DNA from: Cellulophaga algicola DSM 14237
GTDB taxonomy: Bacteria; Bacteroidota; Bacteroidia; Flavobacteriales; Flavobacteriaceae
Direction: 5' to 3'
Length of the DNA stretch: 64,000 nt
Assembly (NCBI RefSeq): GCF_000186265.1
Contig: NC_014934.1
Coordinates: 744,001 to 808,000, forward strand
Numbering within the stretch: the stretch's first letter is position 1; every line of letters starts with the position of its first letter. Under the pieces are notes generated by a model. That model was given only the letters and a program-made list of their open reading frames with translations, did no database searches and was not told the origin of the DNA. Positions 1 to 7,989 of this stretch are shown here, in pieces. The position numbers and the translations under genes were made by a program.

Positions 1-421
1 TAGTTACTGGCGCCAAAACACCTTCAGCATTCTCAATAAACAATTGAAAATTGTCAAAGAGGTACGTACCATTTCCGTAGCATAAGGCACCAAAATTTAA
101 GGTTTCTGCATCTTTAGTTAAAACACCTTCAATCGTATAAGATTTCCATTCATTTAAGTGTATGGGCCTGTCCCCCATATTATCAAAGAACCCTAATTCA
201 TCTCCTTCATTATCTACTCTGGCCCATAAAGCTGCCATAGCTTTATCATCAACCAAATTTGCTTTTGCATACCCTATTAGTTTAAATTTAGTATCCTGCG
301 CTACCGTAACATCTAAAAACTGGCTAATAGAAATCCATTCTTGAGAAACTTCTTTACTGTTTTGAGCATTCGAAAGAAAACTCAACAGTAGTACTGAAAA
401 TAATAGTATTTTATTCTTCAT
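1..421 (-). CDS. secreted protein of unknown function, C-terminus outside window
   Basis: The gene starts with ATG at 421 and runs off the left edge, so about 140 N-terminal residues are visible. It opens with a typical Sec signal peptide (MKNKILLFSVLLLSFLSNAQ, cleavage after SNAQ). The mature part (ARVDNEGDELGFFDNMGDRP, later GALCYGNGTYLFDNFQLF) looks like a beta-sandwich, carbohydrate-binding-like domain of the kind found ahead of secreted hydrolases such as erythromycin-esterase-like proteins. That assignment rests on motif resemblance only. The catalytic part, if any, lies outside the window. Confidence 0.6.
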   Translation of the reverse strand, partial: MKNKILLFSVLLLSFLSNAQNSKEVSQEWISISQFLDVTVAQDTKFKLIGYAKANLVDDKAMAALWARVDNEGDELGFFDNMGDRPIHLNEWKSYTIEGVLTKDAETLNFGALCYGNGTYLFDNFQLFIENAEGVLAPVT

Positions 422-479
422 AGTTAAATGTTCATGGTGGTTACTATTAAACTGATAAATATTCTATTTAAAATTAAAA

Positions 480-749
480 CTACAAATTTGAATTCAGATC
501 TGTTGGTTTTTGAGATTCCAGTTCGGTTTTTATTTTTTTCATTTCAGCATAATTCAAAGGAATAATTGCGCCTAAGACTATTGGGACAACAATCATCGAA
601 ATAAAAAAGGTATTGTCCTCATTGGTCATTAAGCCATATACACAAAATAGAAAGAGAGCTCCCAGAACACCTATTAGTGCTCCTGTTATAACTTTCATTC
701 CTTTTAATTCTCCTTGAAGTTTTTCTGAGGTATTTTCCGTTAAATTCAT
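480..749 (-). CDS. small two-TM membrane protein, unknown
   Basis: An 89-residue protein with two hydrophobic segments (about residues 20-42 and 48-66) and a charged C-terminal tail. It lies 56 bp downstream of the response-regulator gene on the same strand, so it may be the last gene of the kinase-kinase-regulator operon. Family not recognised. Confidence 0.6.
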   Translation of the reverse strand: MNLTENTSEKLQGELKGMKVITGALIGVLGALFLFCVYGLMTNEDNTFFISMIVVPIVLGAIIPLNYAEMKKIKTELESQKPTDLNSNL

Positions 750-805
750 CTCCTGTATTTTAATTGGTCAAAATTCGTTATACTATATATCTATAGTAAT
801 CGCTA

Positions 806-1540
806 CTAAAAGCTCATACGGTCTTTAAAGATATACGATTGTCTCCTAGAGACTTCAACCTCTTCCCCATTATTCATAGTAAGCTTAAGCTTACCGTTAA
901 ACCAAGGCACTACGTTCTTAATATGATTCATGTTGATGATCTGCTGTCTGTTTACCCTAAAGAAGTTTTCTACAGGTAATTTTTCTTCTACCTGATTTAA
1001 AGATTTATAGAGCATTGGTTTCTGATCTTGAAAATAAACTCGAGAATAATTACCAACTATTTCTATTAATAAAATATCCCCAATTTTAACCAACCAACAT
1101 TTTTCGCCGTCTTTAATAAATATCTGGCTGCTTTCGGTTAAGCGTTCTGTACTTGCGGGTGTCTCATCAGAACTTATTTTATCTAATGTAGCTTTCACCT
1201 TCTCTATGGCCTGAGAAAAACGCTTATCATTAATCGGTTTCAACAAATAATCTAAGGCGTTATATTCAAAAGATTTAATGGCGTATTCATCAAATGCTGT
1301 AGTAAATACAGTAATCGGCACATCGTCTAGCATCTCTAACAATTCAAAGCCATCTTTTTCTGGCATATTTATATCCAAGAGCAACAAGTCTGGTTTGGTC
1401 GCATTTATTAATTCAAAACCCTCATCTACATTTTCTGCCTCTCCTACAAGTTCCAATTCTGGATGCTGCTTTAATAATTCTTTTATTTCATTACGCGCCA
1501 AACGAGAGTCTTCTACAATAACAGTTTTAATTTTTTTCAT
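806..1540 (-). CDS. LytTR-family response regulator
   Basis: A 244-residue two-component response regulator. The receiver domain (about 1-125) has the acidic pocket E10/D11, the phospho-acceptor Asp at about residue 56 (LLLLDINMPEKDG) and the conserved Lys in LLKPI. The C-terminal LytTR DNA-binding domain spans about 138-244 (FFRVNRQQIINMNHI is the usual LytTR core). It overlaps the upstream kinase gene by 4 bp (ATGA), so the two are translationally coupled. LytTR proteins bind direct repeats with a period of about 21 bp. Exactly such repeats precede the small genes and the ankyrin genes next door, so I infer that this protein controls them. Confidence 0.95.
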   Translation of the reverse strand: MKKIKTVIVEDSRLARNEIKELLKQHPELELVGEAENVDEGFELINATKPDLLLLDINMPEKDGFELLEMLDDVPITVFTTAFDEYAIKSFEYNALDYLLKPINDKRFSQAIEKVKATLDKISSDETPASTERLTESSQIFIKDGEKCWLVKIGDILLIEIVGNYSRVYFQDQKPMLYKSLNQVEEKLPVENFFRVNRQQIINMNHIKNVVPWFNGKLKLTMNNGEEVEVSRRQSYIFKDRMSF

Positions 1541-2592
1541 GTGGTCGGTATTTTTATAGTGGCAACAACTTCATTTTCAATTTCCTCTAAGGTAAATTGT
1601 CCTTTTGGACCATAGAGCAAACGTAAACGCTGTCGTATATTTTTTAATCCTAATTTAGTTGAATTTTCACTTATACTTAGTTTTCCTGTGTTTTTTACCA
1701 CAATTTGCAATTCTGTAGCCGTAACTATAGTTTGTAAAAGAATTTTACCCCCATTTTTTAAGTTAGCAATACCATGCTTTGCTGCATTTTCTACCAGCAA
1801 TTGTATGATCATGGGAGGAATCATGACCTCCAAGCTTTCTGCATCAATTTCCTTTTCATAGTGCAGTCTATCTTCCATTTGTATTTTAGCGAGTGCAACA
1901 TAATTATCAACCATATCTACCTCTTCACTTAAAGCAATAGCATCTACTGTGTTTTTAGACAGTGCGTATTGAAGCATTTCGGAAAGCTTGGTAATCATCT
2001 CTCGAGATTTGCTCACGTCTTCTAACATCAACCCCCTAATATTATTGAGGCTATTGAACATAAAATGCGGATTTACCTGACCCTTTAAGGTATTTAATTG
2101 CGCCTCTCTCAATGTGGCGTTAAGCTCTAAATTTTCTAACCTATTTTTATTTGCACTGATTACAAATTTAATAGCAAAATAAATTATAGTCCACCCAAAA
2201 ACAGTAATCATAGTATTAAATACTCCAGATAGAACACCAATATTTTCTTTTATCCATTCTATCTCCTTAGCCGTTCTTCCTATATAGAATTCATAAATTT
2301 CTTCCGTCGTAAATAATAAAAAGTAATAGAGTAAACTACAGGCAAAAAAGGATACCACTAAATTTATAATACTCCTTTTTCCAAATACTTCAATGTCAAT
2401 ATTATTATTTAAATAATGTCTAAAAATTGAGGTACTCACAATACCAATTGCGCTTCCTAATACAAAGCTGTATAGCATGTAGGTCTTACTAAAACCAAAA
2501 GGAAAAATAAGAATAAGTGAACTTACTCCCAACCAGCCTACAATTTGCAAGATCCAAAAAAGCAGCTCTTTGTTTGTCTTCGATAATTTCAT
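1537..2592 (-). CDS. LytS/YehU-type sensor histidine kinase
   Basis: A 351-residue membrane kinase of the His_kinase (LytS-like) family. Four hydrophobic segments occupy about residues 10-145, with a short coiled linker and then the phospho-acceptor motif NPHFMFNSLNN (His about 176). The ATPase domain keeps the N-box Asn (LLVENAAKHG, Asn about 269) and a G-box-like region (KLGLKNIRQRL). It has no extracellular sensor domain, as is usual for Bacteroidota LytS proteins. It is followed with a 4-bp overlap by its LytTR regulator and preceded, 3 bp away, by a degenerate paralogue. Confidence 0.93.
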   Translation of the reverse strand: MKLSKTNKELLFWILQIVGWLGVSSLILIFPFGFSKTYMLYSFVLGSAIGIVSTSIFRHYLNNNIDIEVFGKRSIINLVVSFFACSLLYYFLLFTTEEIYEFYIGRTAKEIEWIKENIGVLSGVFNTMITVFGWTIIYFAIKFVISANKNRLENLELNATLREAQLNTLKGQVNPHFMFNSLNNIRGLMLEDVSKSREMITKLSEMLQYALSKNTVDAIALSEEVDMVDNYVALAKIQMEDRLHYEKEIDAESLEVMIPPMIIQLLVENAAKHGIANLKNGGKILLQTIVTATELQIVVKNTGKLSISENSTKLGLKNIRQRLRLLYGPKGQFTLEEIENEVVATIKIPTT

Positions 2593-2595
2593 GGA

Positions 2596-3672
2596 TTATA
2601 CTTCTGTGATTTTTTCTTCGATGATGGGTAGCACTAATTCTAGTATCGTATGCTCCTCTTTAAAAGTTCTTGAGAACTGAGCCTCCTCTTTATAAAGCAA
2701 TTTTAACCGCTGCTGAATACTTTTCTCTAATACTTTCCTTTGTGATTTTGGACTAGAAGCTCCGCTATGGGTAACCGTTAAAAAAAGCCTATCTTCTCTT
2801 CTTTCGGAATGAATGAAAATCTCACCTTTTATAGTATGAAGTAATACTCCGTGCTTCGTAGCTAATTCTATCATATTAAGTAAAAGCATTGGCGGAATTT
2901 CTAATTTTTTGGTGGCTTCTTCTATATGATATTCAATAGTGGATGCTGTTTTGTTGTCTATAAAAACTAGAGCTATAAAATTATGTACATACGTAATCTC
3001 TTCCTCCAATAAAACAGTGTTGATATTGTTTTTAGTTAAAGAATAACGTAACAACTCTGCAAGCTGTGTAAGTTTATTTCTAGAGTCTGAAACATCTTCC
3101 AACATCAATCCTTTAATATTATTTAAGGACGTAAACATGAACTCAGGATTTATATGCCCCTTCAAAATATTAAGCTGTTCTTGTTTTATTTTATCTCGTA
3201 ATCGCAACCTATCAATACGTGATCTATTAAAATCAATCAACATTTTTATACCGTAATATAAAACGGTCCAAATTATAATTAAAAACCAATTTAATATAAA
3301 AATCAAAAAGCCTATATTAGGTGCTTTTAATAGCGAATTTCTTAATTTCAGTTCTATAGAATCCATCAAAAAACCTACGAGATAACCAAAAAAATAATTT
3401 AAGAGAAACCAAAGAATAGTCGCTAAGAATGTTCCCAATAGTATAAGTACTATTTGCTTGAATCCAACCTTATCTATGGAAACAAACTTTTTAAAATAAG
3501 CTCTTAAAAGAGAAGTGCTCAAAACTCCAACAACAAATACGCTCCCAAATAAAAAAAATAAGGCCTGAACATTAGCACCTGCTTTATTCACAGAAGCCAC
3601 AAACAAGCCTGAAACAAACCAGCCTATAATTTGTACGATCCAAAAAGGATTTTTAATTAAAAATTTAATCAT
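2596..3672 (-). CDS. degenerate LytS-type kinase paralogue (probable pseudokinase)
   Basis: A 358-residue protein colinear with the adjacent kinase: four N-terminal membrane segments, a linker, the motif NPEFMFTSLNN and a C-terminal ATPase-like region. The phospho-accepting His is Glu (about residue 177), the N-box Asn is Leu (MIELATKHG, about 270), and the glycine-rich G-box is lost (VLEKSIQQRL). All three changes affect catalysis, yet the frame is intact. It is probably a pseudokinase that modulates the active kinase, for example by heterodimerising. It is the first gene of the operon, 3 bp before the active kinase. Confidence 0.85.
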   Translation of the reverse strand: MIKFLIKNPFWIVQIIGWFVSGLFVASVNKAGANVQALFFLFGSVFVVGVLSTSLLRAYFKKFVSIDKVGFKQIVLILLGTFLATILWFLLNYFFGYLVGFLMDSIELKLRNSLLKAPNIGFLIFILNWFLIIIWTVLYYGIKMLIDFNRSRIDRLRLRDKIKQEQLNILKGHINPEFMFTSLNNIKGLMLEDVSDSRNKLTQLAELLRYSLTKNNINTVLLEEEITYVHNFIALVFIDNKTASTIEYHIEEATKKLEIPPMLLLNMIELATKHGVLLHTIKGEIFIHSERREDRLFLTVTHSGASSPKSQRKVLEKSIQQRLKLLYKEEAQFSRTFKEEHTILELVLPIIEEKITEV

Positions 3673-3716
3673 TAATTATTTCTTAGCGAATGAAGTTACA
3701 AAACACTAGACTACGG

Positions 3717-4070
3717 CTAGTTGTTTAAAATTGTTTTTCTGGTTATTGCATAATAAACAACATATCCCCAACTGAGAACGGCGTGTAGCATAGCTTTCGA
3801 TATGGATTTGTTTTTCTCCCAGGATGCAGCTATAGCAATGAAACTACCCATTAAAAATCCGCTTTTTAGAATAAAATTAATGAATACTCTTAAACTAGCC
3901 CCCACTCTTTTACCGGTGTTATAGGCATCTATATTTCCTATCTCCCGATGTCCTGATTCATGTGCGACAAAACTTACCACACCAACCACAGCAATAAAAA
4001 GAGCGATACCAATTAAGGTATACACTACGTATTTTAGATTTTTATTCTGTGTTTGTGTTTTTTTATTCAT
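3717..4070 (-). CDS. small membrane protein of the LytTR-site group
   Basis: A 117-residue protein with two or three membrane segments (about residues 14-34, 62-82 and 95-112). Family not recognised. The only plausible promoter is at 4227-4296, where a CCGTT direct repeat and a -7 element have the same geometry as the ankyrin promoters. That implies a 5' leader of about 150 nt. It ends 44 bp upstream of the pseudokinase gene, so read-through into the kinase operon is possible. Confidence 0.7.
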   Translation of the reverse strand: MNKKTQTQNKNLKYVVYTLIGIALFIAVVGVVSFVAHESGHREIGNIDAYNTGKRVGASLRVFINFILKSGFLMGSFIAIAASWEKNKSISKAMLHAVLSWGYVVYYAITRKTILNN

Positions 4071-4226
4071 TCCCGATATATTCTAAAGTGTAACGTGAAT
4101 TTACACCCTGTTTTTTTTAAAAAATAGCAATTATTAAAGCAATATAAGATTAATAACTATTTCTATAATGTATTTTACTAAAGAGATCATACTATAGGTT
4201 TTAAAGGTTATGGTATTTCTATACCT

Positions 4227-4296
4227 TAAAAATAAATCTATTTAAGGGGCTATCTAAATGAATTATGGCAAACGGTAAATTAGAATAAGTGAACGG
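4227..4296 (-). promoter_or_regulatory. LytTR-type direct-repeat operator and -7 element (for 3717-4070 gene)
   Basis: On the minus strand there are two CCGTT half-sites 21 bp apart (4271-4296), then exactly 36 bp to the -7 element TATTTTTA (4227-4234). The spacing matches that of the peptidase and ankyrin promoters although the intervening sequence differs. Confidence 0.75.
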
Positions 4297-4300
4297 TATA

Positions 4301-4474
4301 CTATTTACAAATTGTTATAAATGCGGTAGGTATCCACCATAAGTTTACGCCAAAAGCTACGGTTGTAATCTCATAGCCTTCACTTGATTTTTGATTTACT
4401 AATCGTTCTACATCTATTCTAAGTTGTTCCGTAGACCAGGCCGAATACATTTTTATAATGCTATAATTTTTCAT
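4301..4474 (-). CDS. 57-aa protein, unknown
   Basis: A short frame from ATG 4474 to TAG at 4301-4303. The protein begins MKNYSIIKMYSAWSTEQL and contains NQKSSEGYEITTVAFG, a pattern resembling short DUF4177-type proteins (an amphipathic helix followed by a strand). It lies 28 bp downstream of the 46-aa gene and is probably co-transcribed with it from the promoter at 4681-4750. Its stop codon abuts the next LytTR-type site. Confidence 0.55.
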   Translation of the reverse strand: MKNYSIIKMYSAWSTEQLRIDVERLVNQKSSEGYEITTVAFGVNLWWIPTAFITICK

Positions 4475-4502
4475 TTGATTTTATGGTATTTAAAATTAAT
4501 AA

Positions 4503-4643
4503 TTAGTAGCCTAAATTATAGATTAGTTGTCCCAGCATATATCCTAATTTATAGAGCACAAAACCGCCAATAATAGTTGTAAAAATTAAAATCTTCACGA
4601 TCCCTTTTTGTTTAATACTAGTACTCGTAATGGAAACTTTCAT
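4503..4643 (-). CDS. 46-aa single-TM peptide, unknown
   Basis: A short frame from ATG 4643 to TAA at 4503-4505. A basic N-terminus (KQKGIVK) is followed by one hydrophobic helix (about residues 17-40). The promoter at 4681-4750 has the LytTR-type direct repeat and the same phasing as the ankyrin promoters, which argues that this small frame is real. No family recognised. Confidence 0.55.
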   Translation of the reverse strand: MKVSITSTSIKQKGIVKILIFTTIIGGFVLYKLGYMLGQLIYNLGY

Positions 4644-4680
4644 AAGGGTGTATTTTTATGGTTGTTATTATTATCTGATA

Positions 4681-4750
4681 TAAATTTACACTGATTATCA
4701 GTCATTTGAAACTACATTATGACTAACGGTAAATTCTTAACAGCGAACGG
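4681..4750 (-). promoter_or_regulatory. LytTR-type operator and -7 element (for 46-aa gene)
   Basis: Minus strand: CCGTT half-sites 21 bp apart at 4725-4750, then 36 bp to the -7 element TAAATTTA at 4681-4688. The stretch between them (GTAGTTT, CTGATAATCA) is also shared with the ankyrin promoters. Confidence 0.8.
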
Positions 4751-4803
4751 AAATTAGCACTAACTAATTAAAAATGCAATGACATGCTTAGGATACAGCA
4801 CAT

Positions 4804-4834
4804 AAAAAAGGAAGCCATTGGGCTCCCTTTTTTT
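4804..4834 (-). terminator. rho-independent terminator of ankyrin gene 1
   Basis: A hairpin of GGGAGCC pairing with GGCTTCC around a CAAT loop, flanked by A and T runs so that it works for the minus-strand transcript. A (AATC)n tract lies between the stop codon and the hairpin. Confidence 0.8.
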
Positions 4835-4840
4835 AGCTAT

Positions 4841-4871
<31 letters not shown>

Positions 4872-4889
4872 GTTTTGTTTTGTTTTTTA

Positions 4890-5273
4890 TTATTTCAATA
4901 GTGCTAAAGCTGCTGTTGCTCCAGATAGTTCAGCATATTTTAACGCTGTAAATCCTAGTTTTGAAACTGCTTCTTTGTCTGCGCCATTGTCCAATAGCAA
5001 TTTGATCATGTCTACATTATTATAACGTGCCGCATACATTAATGGGGTCATTCCGTTTACTTTGGTTTTAACTTCTATATCGGCTCCAAATTCAATAAAC
5101 TTCTGTACTGTACTCACATCGCTCTGTGCAACAGCGATACTTAAAGGAGCTACATTTTTGATGCTCGTAGTTTCTACTTTTGCGCTTTTGTCAGTAGGAT
5201 TTACGTTTGCATTTGCAACACTTGATAAAGTCATAGTAGCAATAATTCCGAAGGTGTACACTAAATTTTTCAT
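4890..5273 (-). CDS. exported ankyrin-repeat protein, tandem copy 1
   Basis: A 127-residue protein: signal peptide (MKNLVYTFGIIATMTLSSVANA), then about three ankyrin repeats (NGMTPLMYAARYNNVDMIKL is the clearest). A longer frame opens at 5339, but the -7 element at 5319-5326 lies inside it, so ATG 5273 is the start. This is the last copy in transcription direction of seven tandem genes. Ankyrin repeats bind proteins, and the export signal suggests a periplasmic or surface role. The partner is unknown. Confidence 0.88.
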   Translation of the reverse strand: MKNLVYTFGIIATMTLSSVANANVNPTDKSAKVETTSIKNVAPLSIAVAQSDVSTVQKFIEFGADIEVKTKVNGMTPLMYAARYNNVDMIKLLLDNGADKEAVSKLGFTALKYAELSGATAALALLK

Positions 5274-5318
5274 AAGATGATTATTTTTAAGATTGATGAT
5301 TTGTTTTCTATTATGAAG

Positions 5319-5388
5319 TAAAGATATAGTGATTATCAAGTATTTAAAACTACTTTATGACCAACGGTAGTTTTTCAAGAGCGAACGG
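5319..5388 (-). promoter_or_regulatory. LytTR-type operator and -7 element of ankyrin copy 1
   Basis: Minus strand: CCGTT repeats 21 bp apart (5363-5388), then 36 bp to TATCTTTA (5319-5326). ATG 5273 is about 45 nt downstream. Confidence 0.85.
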
Positions 5389-5442
5389 GCATTACCTAAA
5401 CCTGAATCGGTTTACGCTATTCCTATAGAAAGTAATAGACAT

Positions 5443-5472
5443 AAAAAAAGGAGCCATTGGGCTCCCTTTTTT
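5443..5472 (-). terminator. terminator of ankyrin copy 2
   Basis: Hairpin GGGAGCC-CAAT-GGCTCC with flanking A/T runs, downstream of the stop codon at 5499. Confidence 0.8.
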
Positions 5473-5498
5473 ATGATTGATTGATGTTTTGTTCCGTA

Positions 5499-5882
5499 TT
5501 ATTTCAATAAGGCTGAAGCTGCTGTTGCTCCAGATAGTTCTGCATATTTTAAGGCTGTAAATCCTAGTTTAGAAACCGCTTCTTTATCTGCACCGTTATC
5601 TTGCAATAACTTAATCATGTCTACATTATTATAACGTGCCGCATACATTAAGGGTGTCATTCCGTTTACTTTGGTTTTAACTTCTATGTCTGCTCCGAAC
5701 TGTATAAATTTCTTAACCGTATTTAAATCGCTTTTAGCAACTGCGATACTTAACGGAGCTACATTTTTGATGCTTGTAGTTTCTACTTTTGCGCTTTTGT
5801 CAGTAGGATTTACGTTTGCATTTGCAACACTTGATAAAGTCATAGTAGCGATAATTCCGAAGGTATAGACTAAATTTTTCAT
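5499..5882 (-). CDS. exported ankyrin-repeat protein, tandem copy 2
   Basis: A 127-residue near-copy of the neighbouring genes with the same signal peptide. Differences lie in the first repeat (KSDLNTVKKFIQFGADIE) and in KLLQDNGADKEA, where Gln replaces the usual Leu. Start ATG 5882, because the -7 element at 5928-5935 lies inside any longer frame. Confidence 0.88.
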   Translation of the reverse strand: MKNLVYTFGIIATMTLSSVANANVNPTDKSAKVETTSIKNVAPLSIAVAKSDLNTVKKFIQFGADIEVKTKVNGMTPLMYAARYNNVDMIKLLQDNGADKEAVSKLGFTALKYAELSGATAASALLK

Positions 5883-5927
5883 AAGATGATTATTTTTAAG
5901 ATTGATGATTTGTTTTTTATTATGAAG

Positions 5928-5997
5928 TAAAGATATAGTGATTATCAAGTATTTAAAACTACTTTATGACCAACGGTAGTTTTTCAAGAGCGAACGG
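5928..5997 (-). promoter_or_regulatory. LytTR-type operator and -7 element of ankyrin copy 2
   Basis: CCGTT direct repeat at 5972-5997 and -7 element TATCTTTA at 5928-5935, separated by 36 bp. Confidence 0.85.
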
Positions 5998-6051
5998 GGA
6001 TTACCGAAAACTGAATCGGTTTACGCTAGTATTATAGAAATTAGCACGCAT

Positions 6052-6081
6052 AAAAAAAGGAGCCATTGGGCTCCCTTTTTT
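6052..6081 (-). terminator. terminator of ankyrin copy 3
   Basis: Hairpin GGGAGCC-CAAT-GGCTCC with flanking A/T runs, downstream of the stop codon at 6108. Confidence 0.8.
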
Positions 6082-6107
6082 ATGATTGATTGATGTCTTG
6101 TTCCGTA

Positions 6108-6491
6108 TTATTTCAATAAGGCTGAAGCTGCTGTTGCTCCAGATAGTTCTGCATATTTTAACGCTGTAAATCCTAGTTTTGAAACAGCTTCTTTGTCGGC
6201 ACCGTTATCTAGCAATAATTTGATCATGTCTACATTATTATAACGTGCCGCATACATTAAGGGCGTCATGCCGTTTACTTTGGTTTTAACTTCTATATCA
6301 GCGCCAAACTCTATAAACTTCTTAACCGTATTTAAATCGCTTTTAGCAACAGCTATACTTAAAGGCGCTACATTTTTGATACTCGTAGTTTCTACTTTTG
6401 CACTTTTATCAGTAGGATTTACGTGTGCATTTGCAACACTTGATAAGGTCATAGTAGCGATAATTCCGAAGGTGTAAACTAAATTTTTCAT
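6108..6491 (-). CDS. exported ankyrin-repeat protein, tandem copy 3
   Basis: A 127-residue member of the tandem family. The mature protein begins HVNPTDKSAKVE (His instead of Asn after the signal peptide, shared with copy 5) and carries the KSDLNTVKKF variant of repeat 1. The leader just upstream has TTATTGATTG instead of TTTTTAAGATTG, also shared with copy 5, so these two are probably the closest pair in that part of the unit. Confidence 0.88.
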   Translation of the reverse strand: MKNLVYTFGIIATMTLSSVANAHVNPTDKSAKVETTSIKNVAPLSIAVAKSDLNTVKKFIEFGADIEVKTKVNGMTPLMYAARYNNVDMIKLLLDNGADKEAVSKLGFTALKYAELSGATAASALLK

Positions 6492-6536
6492 AAGATGATT
6501 ATTTTATTGATTGATGATTTGTTTTCTATTATGAAG

Positions 6537-6606
6537 TAAAGATATAGTGATTATCAAGTATTTAAAACTACTTTATGACCAACGGTAATTTTTCAAGAGC
6601 GAACGG
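6537..6606 (-). promoter_or_regulatory. LytTR-type operator and -7 element of ankyrin copy 3
   Basis: CCGTT direct repeat at 6581-6606 and -7 element TATCTTTA at 6537-6544, separated by 36 bp. Confidence 0.85.
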
Positions 6607-6660
6607 GGATTATCGAAAACTGAATTGATTTACGCTACTCCTATAGAAAGTAATAGCCAT

Positions 6661-6692
6661 AAAAAAAGGAGCCATTTGGCTCCCTTTTTTTT
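6661..6692 (-). terminator. terminator of ankyrin copy 4
   Basis: Hairpin GGGAGCC-AAAT-GGCTCC with A/T runs. An expanded (AATC)n tract at about 6703-6733 separates it from the stop codon. Confidence 0.8.
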
Positions 6693-6698
6693 AGCTAT

Positions 6699-6733
<35 letters not shown>

Positions 6734-6746
6734 GTTTTGTTCCGTA

Positions 6747-7130
6747 TTATTTCAATAACACTGAAGCTGCGGTGGCTCCAGATAGTTCTGCATATTTTAA
6801 AGCAGTAAATCCCATTTTTGAAACAGCATCCTTGTCTGCCCCATTGTCCAATAATAATTTTATCATCGATACATTATTATAACGTGCAGCATACATTAAG
6901 GGCGTCATGCCGTTTACTTTGGTTTTAACTTCTATATCGGCTCCAAATTCAATAAACTTCTGTACTGTACTCACATCGCTCTGTGCAACAGCGATACTTA
7001 AAGGAGCTACATTTTTGATGCTCGTAGTTTCTACTTTTGCACTTTTGTCATTAGGATTTACGTTTGCATTTGCAACACTTGATAAAGTCATAGTAGCAAT
7101 AATTCCGAAGGTGTACACTAAATTTTTCAT
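6747..7130 (-). CDS. exported ankyrin-repeat protein, tandem copy 4
   Basis: A 127-residue tandem copy. Distinguishing residues are NPNDKS near the mature N-terminus, the QSDVSTVQKF version of repeat 1, and YNNVSMIKLLLDNGADKDAVSKMG in the last repeats (given as positions about 85-108). Start ATG 7130, chosen from the internal -7 element at 7176-7183. Confidence 0.88.
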   Translation of the reverse strand: MKNLVYTFGIIATMTLSSVANANVNPNDKSAKVETTSIKNVAPLSIAVAQSDVSTVQKFIEFGADIEVKTKVNGMTPLMYAARYNNVSMIKLLLDNGADKDAVSKMGFTALKYAELSGATAASVLLK

Positions 7131-7175
7131 AAGATGATTATTTTTAAGATTGATGATTTGTTTTCTATTATGAAG

Positions 7176-7245
7176 TAAAGATATAGTGATTATCAAGTAT
7201 TTAAAACTACTTTATGACCAACGGTAGTTTTTCAAGAGCGAACGG
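7176..7245 (-). promoter_or_regulatory. LytTR-type operator and -7 element of ankyrin copy 4
   Basis: CCGTT direct repeat at 7220-7245 and -7 element TATCTTTA at 7176-7183, separated by 36 bp. Confidence 0.85.
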
Positions 7246-7299
7246 GGATTATCGAAAACTGAATCGGTTTACACTACTCCTATAGAAAGTAATACGCAT

Positions 7300-7330
7300 A
7301 AAAAAAGGAACCATTTGGCTCCCTTTTTTT
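7300..7330 (-). terminator. terminator of ankyrin copy 5
   Basis: Hairpin GGGAGCC-AAAT-GGTTCC, with one G-U pair instead of G-C, and A/T runs. A (AATC)n tract at about 7341-7368 lies between it and the stop codon. Confidence 0.75.
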
Positions 7331-7336
7331 AGCTAT

Positions 7337-7367
<31 letters not shown>

Positions 7368-7380
7368 GTTTTGTTCCGTA

Positions 7381-7764
7381 TTATTTCAATAACACTGAAG
7401 CTGCTGTTGCTCCAGATAGTTCTGCATATTTTAATGCTGTAAATCCTAGTTTTGAAACAGCTTCTTTATCTGCGCCATTGTCCAATAATAATTTGATCAT
7501 GTCCACATTATTATAACGTGCCGCATACATTAATGGGGTCATTCCGTTCACTTCCGTTTTAACTTCTATATCGGCGCCAAATTCTATAAATTTCTTAACC
7601 GTATTTAGATCACTCTGCGCAACAGCGATACTTAAAGGCGCTACATTTTTGATGCTTGTAGTTTCTACTTTTGCGCTTTTATCAGTAGGATTTACGTGTG
7701 CATTTGCAACACTTGATAAAGTCATAGTAGCGATAATTCCGAAGGTGTACACTAAATTTTTCAT
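7381..7764 (-). CDS. exported ankyrin-repeat protein, tandem copy 5
   Basis: A 127-residue tandem copy with HVNPTDKS after the signal peptide, a hybrid first repeat (QSDLNTVKKF) and KTEVNGMTPL, where Glu replaces Lys. The hybrid pattern suggests recombination or gene conversion among copies. Confidence 0.88.
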   Translation of the reverse strand: MKNLVYTFGIIATMTLSSVANAHVNPTDKSAKVETTSIKNVAPLSIAVAQSDLNTVKKFIEFGADIEVKTEVNGMTPLMYAARYNNVDMIKLLLDNGADKEAVSKLGFTALKYAELSGATAASVLLK

Positions 7765-7809
7765 AAGATGATTATTTTATTGATTGATGATTTGTTTTCT
7801 ATTATGAAG

Positions 7810-7879
7810 TAAAGATATAGTGATTATCAAGTATTTAAAACTACTTTATGACCAACGGTAATTTTTCAAGAGCGAACGG
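7810..7879 (-). promoter_or_regulatory. LytTR-type operator and -7 element of ankyrin copy 5
   Basis: CCGTT direct repeat at 7854-7879 and -7 element TATCTTTA at 7810-7817, separated by 36 bp. Confidence 0.85.
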
Positions 7880-7932
7880 GGATTACCTAAACCTGAATCG
7901 GTTTACGCTATTCCTATAGAAAGTAATAGCCA

Positions 7933-7963
7933 TAAAAAAAGGAGCCATTGGGCTCCCTTTTTT
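7933..7963 (-). terminator. terminator of ankyrin copy 6
   Basis: Hairpin GGGAGCC-CAAT-GGCTCC with flanking A/T runs, downstream of the stop codon at 7990. Confidence 0.8.
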
Positions 7964-7989
7964 ATGATTGATTGATGTTTTGTTCCGTA

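Noticed and set aside
5274..5339. Longer ankyrin proteins starting MIITISLLHN
   Set aside because: The -7 promoter element lies inside the extra segment, and the signal peptide begins at the inner ATG (MKNLVYTFG).
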